The translations under genes and the position numbers were made by a program. Under the pieces are notes generated by a model. That model made no database searches. It was given only the letters and a program-made list of their open reading frames with translations, and was not told the DNA's origin. From Solimonas sp. (lineage in GTDB: Bacteria > Pseudomonadota > Gammaproteobacteria > Nevskiales > Nevskiaceae), in the NCBI GenBank assembly GCA_030149365.1, contig JASBRP010000024.1, positions 46,013-110,012 of the forward strand: 64,000 nt of DNA, read 5' to 3'. Positions 24,067 through 32,633 of this stretch are shown one piece after another (the first letter of the stretch is position 1; each line of letters starts with the position of its first letter).

Positions 24067-25299
24067 ATGACCTCGCTCGATCTCGACTTCGTCCGCGCCC
24101 AGTTCCCCGCCTTCGCCGAGCCCACGCTGCGCGACCAGGCCTTCTTCGAGAACGCTGGCGGCTCCTATGCCTGCCGCCCGGTGATCGACCTGCTGGGCGA
24201 GTACTACCGGCGCCTGAAGGTACAGCCCTACTACCCCTACCCCGCCGCCACCGAGGCCGGCGCCTGGATGGACGCCTCGCACGAACGCCTGGCGGAATAC
24301 CTGGGCGTCAGCGCCGACGAGCTGCATTTCGGCCCGTCCACCTCGCAGAACACCTACGTGCTGGCCCAGGCCTTCCGCGGCCTGCTGCAGCCCGGCGACG
24401 AGATCGTCGTCACCACCCAGGACCACGAGGCCAACGGCGGCGTCTGGCGCCGCCTGGCAGCGGAAGGCTTCGTGCTGCGCGAGTGGCAGGTGGACCCCGC
24501 CAGCGGCGCACTGGACCCCGACGCGCTGGATGCGCTGCTCAACGAGCGCACGCGCCTGGTGGTGTTCCCGCAGTGCTCCAACATCGTCGCGCAGCTGAAC
24601 CCGGTAGCGCGGCTCACGGCGAAGATCCGCGCCGCCGGTGCCCTGTCGCTGGTGGACGGCGTCTCCTACGCCCCGCATGGGCTGCCGGACCTGCGCGCCC
24701 TGGGCGCGGACATCTACCTGTTCTCGCTGTACAAGACCTTCGGCCCCCACCAGGGCCTGATGGTGCTGGGCCGCGAGCTGCTGGACCGCCTCGCCAACCA
24801 GGGTCATTTCTTCAACGCCTCGCTGCCGCGCAAGCGCCTGACCCCGGCCGGGCCCGATCACGCCCAGATCGCCGCCGCGGGCGGCATCGCCTCCTACTTC
24901 GACACCCTGGACGCCCACCACCACCCCGGCGCCACGCCCGCGGGGCGCGCGCAGCGCGTGCGCGAGTTGCTGCATGACGCCGAGCAGCCACTGCTGGCGC
25001 GCCTGCTCGACGGCCTGGGACAGTTGAAGGGCCTGCGCATCCTCGGCCCCGCCGACGCCACGCAGCGTGCCGCCACGGTGGCCGTGCAGGTCCTGGGGCA
25101 ATCCCCCGCGGCCCTGGTGCCGGCGCTGGCGCAGCGCGGCATCCTCGCCGCCGCCGGCCACTTCTACGCCGTGCGTCTGCTGCAGGCGATGGGCCTGGAC
25201 CCGCAGCAGGGCGTGCTTCGCCTGTCCTTCGTGCACTACAACTCGGCACAGGACATCGAGCGCCTGCTCGCGGCACTGGACGAACTGCTGCCTGCCTGA
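24067..25299 (+). CDS. Class V aminotransferase / cysteine desulfurase-like protein
   Basis: A 410-residue PLP enzyme of aminotransferase class V. The start FENAGGSYACRPVID, STSQNTYVLAQAF (about residues 97-109), DHEANGG, and VDGVSYAPH (about 198-206) are typical. The PLP lysine is Lys223 in SLYKTFGPHQG. No conserved cysteine loop of IscS or SufS type is visible, so a desulfurase role is not established; other members of this group act on kynurenine, selenocysteine or isopenicillin-type substrates. It stands as a single gene after the EF-hand gene. Confidence 0.83.
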   Translation: MTSLDLDFVRAQFPAFAEPTLRDQAFFENAGGSYACRPVIDLLGEYYRRLKVQPYYPYPAATEAGAWMDASHERLAEYLGVSADELHFGPSTSQNTYVLAQAFRGLLQPGDEIVVTTQDHEANGGVWRRLAAEGFVLREWQVDPASGALDPDALDALLNERTRLVVFPQCSNIVAQLNPVARLTAKIRAAGALSLVDGVSYAPHGLPDLRALGADIYLFSLYKTFGPHQGLMVLGRELLDRLANQGHFFNASLPRKRLTPAGPDHAQIAAAGGIASYFDTLDAHHHPGATPAGRAQRVRELLHDAEQPLLARLLDGLGQLKGLRILGPADATQRAATVAVQVLGQSPAALVPALAQRGILAAAGHFYAVRLLQAMGLDPQQGVLRLSFVHYNSAQDIERLLAALDELLPA

Positions 25300-25472
25300 A
25301 GCCTCGCGTGCAGAACGCCTCGCGGGCTCCAGCCCCGGCTGGCAATTCGCCTAGGCGCCGCTGGCGCTCCGGCTGATTTCACGAGGTTTTTTCCTGGCCC
25401 CTGATTTGCTCCCCCTGCTGCAGCCGCTGCGGCGGCCACCCCTTGGTCGACCCACATTCACATGGAGGCACC

Positions 25473-26075
25473 ATGAACAAGGCACAGCTGAAGGAACTGC
25501 TCATCCAGGCACTGGAACACGAGGTCGGCGGCGTGGAGGTCTACACCCATGCCGTGGAATGCGCCGTCAACGACGACCTGAAGGAAGAGTGGCAGAAGTA
25601 CCTCGGAGAAACGCGGCATCACGTCGCGGTACTCACCGGTGTCTTCGAGGCCATGGGGCTTGACCCCGAGGAAGAAACACCAGGCCGCGCCATCATCCGC
25701 GATCTCGGCCGGTCTCTGGTCGCCGCGATGCAGGCCGCCCTCAAGGCCGGAAAGCCCGAGGCCGCCGAACTGGTGGCCTGCGAATGCGTGGTGCTCGCCG
25801 AAACCAAGGACCACCTGAACTGGGAGCTGCTGGGCCGCTGCGCCGACAAGCTCAAGGGCCCCGAGGCCAAGATCCTCAAGGCCGCCGTCGAGGAAATCGA
25901 GGACCAGGAGGACGAACACCTCTACCACACGCGTGGCTGGTGCCGTGAGCTCTGGATCGCCTCGCTGGGCATGCAGGCCGTGCTGCCGCCGCCCGAGGAG
26001 AAGAAGGACGTCAAGACCGCCATCGGCGCCTCGCGTGCCGAGCACGCCCGCGAGGAGATGCTGAAGCATCACTGA
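25473..26075 (+). CDS. Ferritin-like domain protein
   Basis: A 200-residue four-helix bundle protein with ferritin-like features: LEHEVGGVEVYTHAVECA near the N-terminus (carboxylate/histidine ligand pattern E-x-x-Y-x-H), YLGETRHHVAVL (about residues 44-55), CECVVLAETKDHLNW (about 109-123) and EIEDQEDEHLYH (about 146-157). The paired E-x6-H spacings suggest a di-metal centre. It may store or oxidise iron, or act in oxidative stress. ATG 25473 follows ATGGAGGCACC as ribosome binding site. A hairpin terminator follows. Confidence 0.75.
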   Translation: MNKAQLKELLIQALEHEVGGVEVYTHAVECAVNDDLKEEWQKYLGETRHHVAVLTGVFEAMGLDPEEETPGRAIIRDLGRSLVAAMQAALKAGKPEAAELVACECVVLAETKDHLNWELLGRCADKLKGPEAKILKAAVEEIEDQEDEHLYHTRGWCRELWIASLGMQAVLPPPEEKKDVKTAIGASRAEHAREEMLKHH

Positions 26076-26084
26076 GCCCGCATG

Positions 26085-26112
26085 AACAGGGCGCCCGCGC
26101 GGGCGCCCTGTT
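26085..26112 (+). terminator. Hairpin terminator after the ferritin-like gene
   Basis: AACAGGGCGCCC (26085-26096) pairs fully with GGGCGCCCTGTT (26101-26112) around GCGC, followed by CCTTCC. The T-run is poor, but the stem is strong and well placed 9 bp after the stop. Confidence 0.75.
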
Positions 26113-26168
26113 CCTTCCTGCCGGCCGGGGCTCCGGGTTAGGCTCGCGCATCTCCCATAGGAGCCTCC

Positions 26169-26579
26169 ATGCGCTACGCCCAGCTTTCTCCCGCCAAGGT
26201 CCGCTTCTGGGCCAGCCTCGATGCCGCGCTCGCCTGGATGGCGATCCCGCCGCTGGCACCGCAGTTCCTGGCGCTGACCTATTGGCTCAACGGACTGCTC
26301 GGTGGCACGGCCGTCGCCCCATCGCTGGCCGAGCCCATGCACCTGCTGTTCATCTGCCTCAGCGGCGCCCTGATCGGCACCTGGGCATTGGCGCGGCTGT
26401 TGCACCCGGTCGGCCTGCTCGGCGTGATCGACGGCTGGGCGCGCCTCTACGTGGCCGCGGTGCTGGCCTGGGTGATCCTGTTGGCGGGCGGCCCGCCGGT
26501 GCTGTGGCTGTTCGTGTTCACCGAGGCGGCCGGCAGCGTCAGCCAGTTACGCTCTGCCTACGCCCGGTCCGCCGCATGA
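26169..26579 (+). CDS. Small inner-membrane protein of unknown function (136 aa)
   Basis: Not recognised as a named family. Three or four hydrophobic helices are evident (AALAWMAIPPLAPQFLALTY, HLLFICLSGALIGTWALARLL, LYVAAVLAWVILLAGGPPVL), with WARLYVAAVLAWVIL as a possible conserved block. Its stop overlaps the start of a 56-codon gene (ATGA), which in turn overlaps a cupin gene, so the three are probably one coupled transcript. ATG 26169 follows an AGGAGCC. Confidence 0.72.
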   Translation: MRYAQLSPAKVRFWASLDAALAWMAIPPLAPQFLALTYWLNGLLGGTAVAPSLAEPMHLLFICLSGALIGTWALARLLHPVGLLGVIDGWARLYVAAVLAWVILLAGGPPVLWLFVFTEAAGSVSQLRSAYARSAA

Positions 26580-26746
26580 AGGAACTGCCACCCTGGAAGC
26601 GCGACAAGCCGGCGGGCAAGAGCCTGCCGCTGACGCCGGAGCAGAAGGCCGCGGCCAAGGACCGCGCCGAGCGCAACGGGCGGCGCTATCCCAACCTGGT
26701 CGACAACATGTGGGCCTCCCGCCAGGGCAAGGCCGGGAAGATCTGA
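26576..26746 (+). CDS. Small conserved-type cytoplasmic protein (56 aa)
   Basis: A 56-residue basic protein whose tail NGRRYPNLVDNMWASRQGKA recalls a small protein seen in other proteobacteria next to envelope or regulatory genes; no function is known. The lysine- and proline-rich N-terminus (KELPPWKRDKPAGK) has no signal peptide. Start ATG 26576 overlaps the previous stop (ATGA) and its own TGA overlaps the next ATG (TGATG). Confidence 0.65.
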   Translation: MKELPPWKRDKPAGKSLPLTPEQKAAAKDRAERNGRRYPNLVDNMWASRQGKAGKI

Positions 26747-27144
26747 TGCAGCCGGGAACCAGCACGGGTAGCCGCGCCGCGGAAGAGCCCACGCGTGAGC
26801 GCTGCAGCATCGCCGAGCTGTCGAATACACCGGACGATCCCGGCCTGTCGGTGGCGCGCGCCCGCGTGGCGCCGGGCATCACCACGCGCTGGCATCGCCT
26901 GGACGGGATCGCCGAGCGCTACGTGATCCTGGAAGGCCAAGGTCGCGCCGAGATCGGCGGGCTGCCACCACAGGACCTGCTGGCGGGCGACGTGCTGCGC
27001 ATCGCGCCGGGCCAGGCGCAGCGCATCACCAACACGGGCGACGAAGACCTGGTGTTCCTGGCGCTGTGCACGCCGCGTTTCCGCTGGGACGCCTACGAGG
27101 ACATCGACGACGCGATGAGTGCCCGCCAGCAAGGCCCCGCCTAG
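26746..27144 (+). CDS. Cupin-domain protein
   Basis: A 132-residue single-domain cupin. The metal-binding cupin motif 1 is degenerate: ITTRWHRLDGIAERYVILEG (about residues 43-62) carries His48, and motif 2 is PGQAQRITNTGDEDLVFLALC (in part, about 89-109). GRAEIGG links them. The fold suggests a sugar- or small-molecule-binding protein, not a defined enzyme. It is the third gene of the coupled set and has ATG 26746 (TGATG with the preceding stop). A dispersed repeat starts at its stop. Confidence 0.8.
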   Translation: MQPGTSTGSRAAEEPTRERCSIAELSNTPDDPGLSVARARVAPGITTRWHRLDGIAERYVILEGQGRAEIGGLPPQDLLAGDVLRIAPGQAQRITNTGDEDLVFLALCTPRFRWDAYEDIDDAMSARQQGPA

Positions 27145-27183
27145 TTGCCGTTCGCCCTGAGCCTGTCGAAGGGGGGCGGCAAC
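27144..27183. repeat. Dispersed CCTGAGCCTGTCGAAGG-type repeat
   Basis: GTTGCCG (27144-27150) pairs with CGGCAAC (27177-27183), enclosing TTCG...CGAA and the widely dispersed proteobacterial motif CCCTGAGCCTGTCGAAGGG (27155-27173). It lies between two convergent genes. Confidence 0.75.
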
Positions 27184-27209
27184 TTGTCAGCAAACCTGTC
27201 AGAGGCCCC

Positions 27210-27953
27210 TCAGGGCAGAACGCCCGCCGGCACCTGCGGCTCGTTGGAGGCCAGGGCGGCACCGGCGGTGTCGGGCGCCTCATGGCCGGAGGTCAGCGGG
27301 CACTGCGCGTAGCCGTTGGCGCCAGCCCAGGCCGGGTCCGGGTACCAAGCGAACACGAACTGGCCGTCCTTGAGCGTGTCGATCAGCTTCTGCGCCACCG
27401 CCGGACGCACCGCCGGGCAGCCCCAGCTGCGTCCCAGGCGCCCCTGCTTGCTGGCCATCTTCGCGTCCACGTACTGCGCGCCGTGCATCACCAGGGCCCG
27501 CGTATAGGCACGGTCGTTGACCCCCGGCTCCAGGCCGGCCATGCGCAGCGAGTAGCCGTTGCGGCCGGCGTAGGCGCCCAGGGTTCGGAACGGGCCGAGG
27601 CTGGAGGTCAGGCTGTCTGGGCTGTTGGAGAAGCGGGTGGCCAGGTTTTCCCCGGAATTCTTCCCATGCGCCACCAGCTCCCGGAACAACAGCTTGCGCG
27701 TCTTCAGGTCGAACACCCAGAGGCGCCGCTTGGTCGAGGGCAAGGAATAGTCGATGACGCCCAGATGCTGCGCAGGCGCCATGCCCGCCGCCACGGCGCA
27801 GTCCAGGGCCGACAGCGCGGCCTTGAGTGCCTTCGGGTTGATGTCCGGCGCGGCGCGGCGCAGGGCCTCGCCCGGCGGCGCAGCCTGGGCCACTCCGGCG
27901 GTCACCAGCAGGAGAATGGCAGCGAGGCGCTGCCTGACAAGGGAATACGGCAT
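27210..27953 (-). CDS. Murein L,D-transpeptidase-like protein (YkuD_2 family)
   Basis: A 247-residue exported protein with the YkuD_2 catalytic fold. A signal peptide (AAILLLVTAGVAQAA) precedes a domain with MHGAQYVDAKMA (about residues 154-165, with the conserved histidine) and the nucleophile motif SWGCPAV (Cys near 179). LD-transpeptidases crosslink or anchor peptidoglycan through meso-DAP; this subfamily is less studied. It is divergent from a second, different L,D-transpeptidase 84 bp away. The ATG at 27953 begins the signal peptide. Confidence 0.87.
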   Translation of the reverse strand: MPYSLVRQRLAAILLLVTAGVAQAAPPGEALRRAAPDINPKALKAALSALDCAVAAGMAPAQHLGVIDYSLPSTKRRLWVFDLKTRKLLFRELVAHGKNSGENLATRFSNSPDSLTSSLGPFRTLGAYAGRNGYSLRMAGLEPGVNDRAYTRALVMHGAQYVDAKMASKQGRLGRSWGCPAVRPAVAQKLIDTLKDGQFVFAWYPDPAWAGANGYAQCPLTSGHEAPDTAGAALASNEPQVPAGVLP

Positions 27954-28037
27954 GCCGGCATGGTAGCCGGCCCTGCGAACAGGGCAAAATCGCGCCGACA
28001 AGCGGGCGTCTTCAGCCCGCCAACGACAGGGAGCGTC

Positions 28038-29642
28038 ATGGGATCGTGCATTTTCCGCCGCGGCTTCGCGGTGCTGCTGCTGGCGAGCGCCTGCATTTTG
28101 CCCGCTCAGGCCCAGGGCCTGAACGAAGCCATCCGCGAGCGCGTGGAGCAGCTGCGCGACGCCGGCCCGGCCGGCCCCAAGCTGGAAGGCGTCTCCCTGA
28201 CCGAGGGCATCGCGCGCTTCTACGAGCGCCGCGACTTCGCCCCCGCCTGGAACGACCGCGCCCGCCAGGAAGCGCTGATCGCCGCGCTGCAGGGCGTCAC
28301 CGACGACGGCCTGGACCCGCGCGACTACGCGCTGGAGCAGGTACAGAAGGGCCCGGCCTCGGCAGACCCTTCGAGCATCGCCGCCTATGACCTCGCCACC
28401 ACCCGCTCCTACCTGCTGGCGCTGGCGCACCTGTTCCGCGGCAAGGTCAACCCCGCCAGTCTCGACGCACAGTGGAATTTCGCCACGCGCAGCATGACCC
28501 CGGACGAGGCCCTCGGCTACATGGTGGATGCGGTGCGCAGCGGCAACATCGCCGCGGTCTTCGATGGCGCCCGGCCCACCCACGCCGCTTATGCGCGGTT
28601 GCGCGCTGCGCTCCAGCGCCTGCGTGCGGTGGAAGCCGCCGGCGGCTGGGCCCCGATCCCCGCCGGCGCCACGCTCAAGCCCGGCATGGACGATCCGCGC
28701 GTGGCCCTGCTGCGCAAGCGCCTGGCCGCCACCGGCGACATCGCGGCCGCCGACGACAACGGCGCCACGCTCTACGACGCAACGCTGGAAGCCGCGGTCA
28801 AGCGCTTCCAGCAGGAACAGTATCTCGACACCGACGGTGCCATCGGCCCCGGCACGCGCACGGCACTGAACGTGCCGGTGGCGCGACGCATCGACCAGGT
28901 GCGCGCCAACCTGGAGCGCGGCCGCTGGCTGCTGCACGAACTGCACGACGACTTCGTGCTGGTGGACATCGCCGGCTTCCACATCAACCTGTTCCGCAAC
29001 GGCGAATCGGTGTGGTCCTCGCGCGTGCAGGTGGGCAAGCCCTTCCGCAGCACGCCGATCTTCAAGTCCGAGATCACCTACCTGACGCTGAACCCCACCT
29101 GGACCGTGCCGCCGACGATCCTGCGCGAGGACGTGCTGCCGAAGCTGCGGCGCGACCCGGGCTACCTGGCGCGCAACCGCATCCGCGTGTTCGACGCCGC
29201 CGGCCAGGAGCTGGACGCCACGCAGGTCAACTGGGCCAAGCCGGGCGCCGTCACGCTGCGCCAGGACGCCGGCGAGGGCAACTCGCTGGGCCGCGCGGTG
29301 ATCCGCTTCCCCAACCCCTATGCGGTGTACCTGCACGACACGCCGCACCGCGAACTGTTCGGCGCCAGCCAGCGCGCCTTCAGCTCCGGCTGCATCCGCG
29401 TGGAGAATGTGCTGGAACTGGTGCAACTGCTGCTCAACGACCCCGCCTGGGACCAGGCCGGCCTGGACAAGGCCCTGGCCGAGCCCACCACGCGCAGCGT
29501 CAAGCTGGCCAAGCCGCTGCCGATCCTGCTGGCCTACTGGACCATCGACGTGCCCGAGAGCGGCCGCGTCGGATTCAAGGCCGACATCTACGACCGCGAC
29601 CCCGCCCTGGTGCGCGCCCTGGCCGAGCGGCCAAAGCTGTAG
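28038..29642 (+). CDS. L,D-transpeptidase of the YcbB/LdtD type
   Basis: A 534-residue periplasmic peptidoglycan transpeptidase. Signal peptide (RGFAVLLLASACILPAQAQ), an N-terminal helical domain, a peptidoglycan-binding-like segment (AAVKRFQQEQYLDTDGAIGPGT, in part, about residues 252-275) and a YkuD catalytic domain with VYLHDTPHRELF (about 427-438) and SSGCIRVEN (nucleophile Cys452). Length and order match LdtD. It forms 3-3 crosslinks between meso-DAP residues. Start ATG 28038 follows CAGGGAGCGTC. Confidence 0.93.
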   Translation: MGSCIFRRGFAVLLLASACILPAQAQGLNEAIRERVEQLRDAGPAGPKLEGVSLTEGIARFYERRDFAPAWNDRARQEALIAALQGVTDDGLDPRDYALEQVQKGPASADPSSIAAYDLATTRSYLLALAHLFRGKVNPASLDAQWNFATRSMTPDEALGYMVDAVRSGNIAAVFDGARPTHAAYARLRAALQRLRAVEAAGGWAPIPAGATLKPGMDDPRVALLRKRLAATGDIAAADDNGATLYDATLEAAVKRFQQEQYLDTDGAIGPGTRTALNVPVARRIDQVRANLERGRWLLHELHDDFVLVDIAGFHINLFRNGESVWSSRVQVGKPFRSTPIFKSEITYLTLNPTWTVPPTILREDVLPKLRRDPGYLARNRIRVFDAAGQELDATQVNWAKPGAVTLRQDAGEGNSLGRAVIRFPNPYAVYLHDTPHRELFGASQRAFSSGCIRVENVLELVQLLLNDPAWDQAGLDKALAEPTTRSVKLAKPLPILLAYWTIDVPESGRVGFKADIYDRDPALVRALAERPKL

Positions 29643-29670
29643 TCATCGCACCGGGGCTATAGTCCGCACC

Positions 29671-29940
29671 ATGAGTACCGAATGCGTTATCTACCGCTGC
29701 GGCCGCCAGGATGAGATGTACCTCTACCTGCGCGCCGACCTGGTCCCGGACACCCTGCCCGAGGCGTTGCGGCGTCTCACCGGCAAGCTCACCGAGGCCA
29801 TGCGCCTGAGCCTGTCGCTGGAGCGGCGCCTGGCGCGCGTGGACGTGGAGCAGGTGCTGGAGAAACTGGCGGCGCAGGGCTACTACATCCAGATGCCGCC
29901 GGACGGCCTGCTCAAGGCCAACCTGCACTTCGGCGACTGA
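29671..29940 (+). CDS. ycgL: YcgL domain-containing protein
   Basis: An 89-residue cytoplasmic protein that matches the YcgL family along its whole length: ECVIYRCGRQDEMYLYL at the start, VPDTLPEALRRLTGK in the middle and GYYIQMPPDGLLKANLH near the end. The fold is known from structures; the role is not. It lies 28 bp after the transpeptidase gene and may share its transcript. A short GGTCT/AGACC hairpin lies in the gap to the convergent gene at 29961. Confidence 0.9.
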   Translation: MSTECVIYRCGRQDEMYLYLRADLVPDTLPEALRRLTGKLTEAMRLSLSLERRLARVDVEQVLEKLAAQGYYIQMPPDGLLKANLHFGD

Positions 29941-29960
29941 AGCACTAAGGTCTACAGACC

Positions 29961-30410
29961 CTAGTCTTCCGCTTCCTCGCCGCGGCGCAACTGCTGCTTG
30001 CCCTTGGCGATCAGCTCGCGCGCCAGACGCTTGGGCAGGTGCATCTTCTCCGGCCGCGGCAGCGTGGTGGAATCGTCGATCAGCGCCTTGATCGCCAGCA
30101 GGCGGTAGACCATCTCCTGCTCCGCCGCCGCCTTCAGCTCCTGCCCCGGCTGCAGCACGGTGGAGAAGACATTGGCGCCGGCGCCGTGGTTGCTGACTTC
30201 CCGTCCAGTTGCCGTGTCGTAGATCGCGATCCAGCGCTGCTCGGGCACCGGGCCGCCCTCGCCCAGCGAGCCAGTGGTGCCGGCCGCCAGCGTGATCGCC
30301 ACCGGCCAGGGCGTGTAGTTGGCGTAGATCGGGGTCTTCGGCGCCTTGGGTTGCCAGCTGCGCTGCAGCGTGGCTTCCTGTGTGCACAGATCGATCGTCG
30401 ACAAGGTCAT
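29961..30410 (-). CDS. Hypothetical protein (149 aa)
   Basis: Not recognised. A soluble-looking protein with a PIYANYTPWPVAITLAAGTT segment near residue 25-45, WIAIYDTATGREVSNHGAG near 60-78, and a helical C-terminus rich in K/R (KRLARELIAKGKQQL). No signal or membrane helix. ATG 30410 is taken as start because the longer frame lacks a plausible start. It is tail to tail with ycgL and divergent from the gene at 30548. Confidence 0.7.
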   Translation of the reverse strand: MTLSTIDLCTQEATLQRSWQPKAPKTPIYANYTPWPVAITLAAGTTGSLGEGGPVPEQRWIAIYDTATGREVSNHGAGANVFSTVLQPGQELKAAAEQEMVYRLLAIKALIDDSTTLPRPEKMHLPKRLARELIAKGKQQLRRGEEAED

Positions 30411-30547
30411 TCGCGGGCTCCGGGTCGCGGCCAGCGCCGCTCGAAACGCATGATAGACCGCCCAGGCGGTCACGGGGATATTCCGTCGCGGGCCGCATCG
30501 GGTTAGGCTGCGCGGGTCCACCGCAGACCCTCTTGAGGAAGCGCGAC

Positions 30548-30970
30548 ATGGCGACCCAGGTGCTGATCGACAATCCCTACGTCACGCTGTGGTTTCACAC
30601 CGACAGCAAGATCGTGCATCACCAGATGCACAAGTTCATCGTCGAATCGGTGTTCCGGGATTTCCTGGAAGCCGGCATGCAGGCGATGAAGCAGTACGGC
30701 GCCTGCAAATGGCTCTCCGACGACCGCAAGAACCCGGTGCTCGCGCAGACCCTGCACGACTGGGCGCGCGACTCCTGGTTCCCGCGCACCCGCGATGCCG
30801 GCTGGAAGTACTGGGCCATCGTGGCGCCGGAGGAAGAACTCGGGCAGTGGACCATGCAGCGCGCGGTGGATGATTACCGCGCCCAGGGCATCACCGCAAA
30901 GTACTTCAAGGATCCCGACGAAGCACTGAGCTGGCTGCAGGGCGTGGACCTGATCGAACCCGCCGCATGA
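30548..30970 (+). CDS. Hypothetical STAS/SpoIIAA-like domain protein (140 aa)
   Basis: A 140-residue protein with the pattern of the SpoIIAA-like/STAS-like family found in bacteria of several phyla: an N-terminal TLWFHTDSKIVHHQMHKFI, a central ACKWLSDDRKNPVLAQTLHDW (in segments) and KYFKDPDEALSWLQG at the end. Such proteins are small alpha/beta folds, sometimes acting in regulation or lipid binding; no activity is known here. It is coupled by ATGA overlap to the epimerase gene that follows. Confidence 0.65.
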   Translation: MATQVLIDNPYVTLWFHTDSKIVHHQMHKFIVESVFRDFLEAGMQAMKQYGACKWLSDDRKNPVLAQTLHDWARDSWFPRTRDAGWKYWAIVAPEEELGQWTMQRAVDDYRAQGITAKYFKDPDEALSWLQGVDLIEPAA

Positions 30971-31953
30971 CATCGCTGCGCGGCAGCATCTTCCTCACCG
31001 GCGGTTCCGGCTTCCTCGGGCGCCAGTTGATCGTTGACCTGATGTCCGCGGGCTACAGCGTGCGTGCGCTGGCCCGCTCCGAGCGCGCCGCCGCCGCGGT
31101 GCGTGCACTGGGCGCCACGCCGGTGCCCGGTGATCTCGGTGAAATAGCCGCCATGCGCGAAGGCATGTCGGGCTGCCTCGCTGCGATCCACTCCGCGGCC
31201 AAGGTCGAGCAATGGGGCCGCTGGGAGGATTTCCTGCGCGACACGGTAGACGGCACCGGCCACGTGATCGCCGCCGCGCAGGCCGCCGGCCTGCCACGCC
31301 TGCTGCACATCAGCACCGAGGCGGTGCTGGCCGACGGCCGGGCCATCGTCGACGCCGACGAGACGCGTCCCATGCCCGCGAAACCCAATGGCTTCTATCC
31401 CCGCTCCAAGGGCATGGCCGAGCAGAAGATGCTGGCCGCCAACGGCCGCGGCCTGGAGACGCTGGTGCTGCGGCCGCGCTTCATCTGGGGCCAGGGCGAC
31501 ACCACGCTGGCGCCCAAGCTTGCCGAGTCCGCCCGCGCCGGCTGGGTCTGGTTCGGCGGCGGCAGCCACCGCATCTCCACCTGCCACGTGCGTAACGTCT
31601 CGCACGGCGTGCTGCTGGCGCTGGAGCGCGGCCGCGCCGGGGAGATCTACTTTCTCACCGACGGCGAGCCGGTGGCCTTCCGCGACTTCATAGGCCGCCT
31701 GATCCGCAGTCAGGGCGTGGAGCCCGGCGAACGCAACGCACCGCTGTGGATCGCCGACACCCTCGCCGCCCTGGGCGAGGCGGCATGGACCCTGCTGCCC
31801 CTGCGCGGCGAACCACCCCTGACCCGCAGCGCGCTGAACCTGTTCTTCCGTGAAGTCACCGTGCGCGACGACAAGGCCCGCCGCGAAATCGGCTACCGCC
31901 CCGTGGTCAGCGTCGAGGAAGGCTTCCACGAGCTGACGCGCTCCGCCCAGTAG
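30967..31953 (+). CDS. NAD-dependent epimerase/dehydratase, 3-beta-HSD-like
   Basis: A 328-residue extended SDR. The Rossmann loop is TGGSGFLG (about residues 11-18), and the catalytic pair is in YPRSK (about 141-145), with STEAV as the serine strand. TDGEPVAFRDFIGRLI (about 225-240) is typical of the sterol or 3-beta-hydroxysteroid/nucleoside-sugar epimerase group. The substrate is unknown; steroid or hydrophobic alcohol is plausible. Coupled to the preceding small gene. Confidence 0.85.
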   Translation: MTSLRGSIFLTGGSGFLGRQLIVDLMSAGYSVRALARSERAAAAVRALGATPVPGDLGEIAAMREGMSGCLAAIHSAAKVEQWGRWEDFLRDTVDGTGHVIAAAQAAGLPRLLHISTEAVLADGRAIVDADETRPMPAKPNGFYPRSKGMAEQKMLAANGRGLETLVLRPRFIWGQGDTTLAPKLAESARAGWVWFGGGSHRISTCHVRNVSHGVLLALERGRAGEIYFLTDGEPVAFRDFIGRLIRSQGVEPGERNAPLWIADTLAALGEAAWTLLPLRGEPPLTRSALNLFFREVTVRDDKARREIGYRPVVSVEEGFHELTRSAQ

Positions 31954-32029
31954 CGGCGAGTACCCAACAACGCCGAGAGCGGTGCAGAGGGCGTCGCGAG
32001 CAGGCCCGAGGCTGCGGCCGCGACGCACA

Positions 32030-32047
32030 GCCGTACAAAAGTACGGC
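32030..32047. repeat. Short perfect hairpin in the gap after the epimerase gene
   Basis: GCCGTAC (32030-32036) pairs with GTACGGC (32041-32047) around AAAA. The 144-bp gap between the convergent genes at 31953 and 32098 holds little else; no terminator T-run follows. Confidence 0.6.
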
Positions 32048-32097
32048 GAGCATCGCGGATGCAGGATCGGGCCGCACAGCAGCCCTATGCAGCGCTC

Positions 32098-32463
32098 TCA
32101 GGACATGACGAAGAGATTGAGCTTGTTCCCGTCCAGGTCACGGAAATACGCGGCGTAGAACGTATCGCCACGCGGCCCCGGCTTGCCCTCGTCGGTGGCG
32201 CCCAGTTCCATGGCCTTGGCGTAGAGCTTGTCGACGTTGTCCTTGCTGCCGGCGGAAAGGGCCACCATCACGCCGTTGCCGACGGTCGCGGCATTGCCGT
32301 CGAAGGGCTTCACCACCGCCAGTGCAGCGGCGCCCGGCTTGCCCCAGATGACGAAGCCGTCGAACTCCATCATGCGCTTGACGCCCATTTCGCCAAACAG
32401 GGCATCGTAGAAGCCCGTGGCACGCGCCATGTCGTTGGTGCCGACGCAAACGTAACCGATCAT
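32098..32463 (-). CDS. VOC-family (glyoxalase-like) protein
   Basis: A 121-residue vicinal-oxygen-chelate fold protein. IGYVCVGTNDMARATGFYDAL starts the first beta-alpha-beta-beta-beta unit, and GDTFYAAYFRDLDGNKLNLFV ends the second with the usual DPDGN-like turn. Metal ligands typical of glyoxalase I are incomplete, as often in this group, so it may be a small-molecule-binding or resistance-type protein. ATG 32463 follows GGGGGAGAAG. Confidence 0.8.
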   Translation of the reverse strand: MIGYVCVGTNDMARATGFYDALFGEMGVKRMMEFDGFVIWGKPGAAALAVVKPFDGNAATVGNGVMVALSAGSKDNVDKLYAKAMELGATDEGKPGPRGDTFYAAYFRDLDGNKLNLFVMS

Positions 32464-32633
32464 GAATCTTCTCCCCCGCAGGGCTCTTTCTGGAATGGCC
32501 GGCACGCTAGTCGCGCCCCTGCGGCCGGTCAAGTCGGCCGGGTGGCCCCGGCCGGGGACGTATGATGGGATAATCCCGCCTTCAAACCAGAACAATCGGG
32601 AATATCCAGCATGTCGCACGGGGAAATGAGCTG

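Noticed and set aside
27210..29426. A very long open frame on the - strand opposite the LdtD gene
   Set aside because: Only the part up to 27953 has a signal peptide and YkuD_2 motifs. The rest is the antisense of a well-supported gene and reads as low-complexity G/A/H/R sequence, as expected for high-GC shadows.
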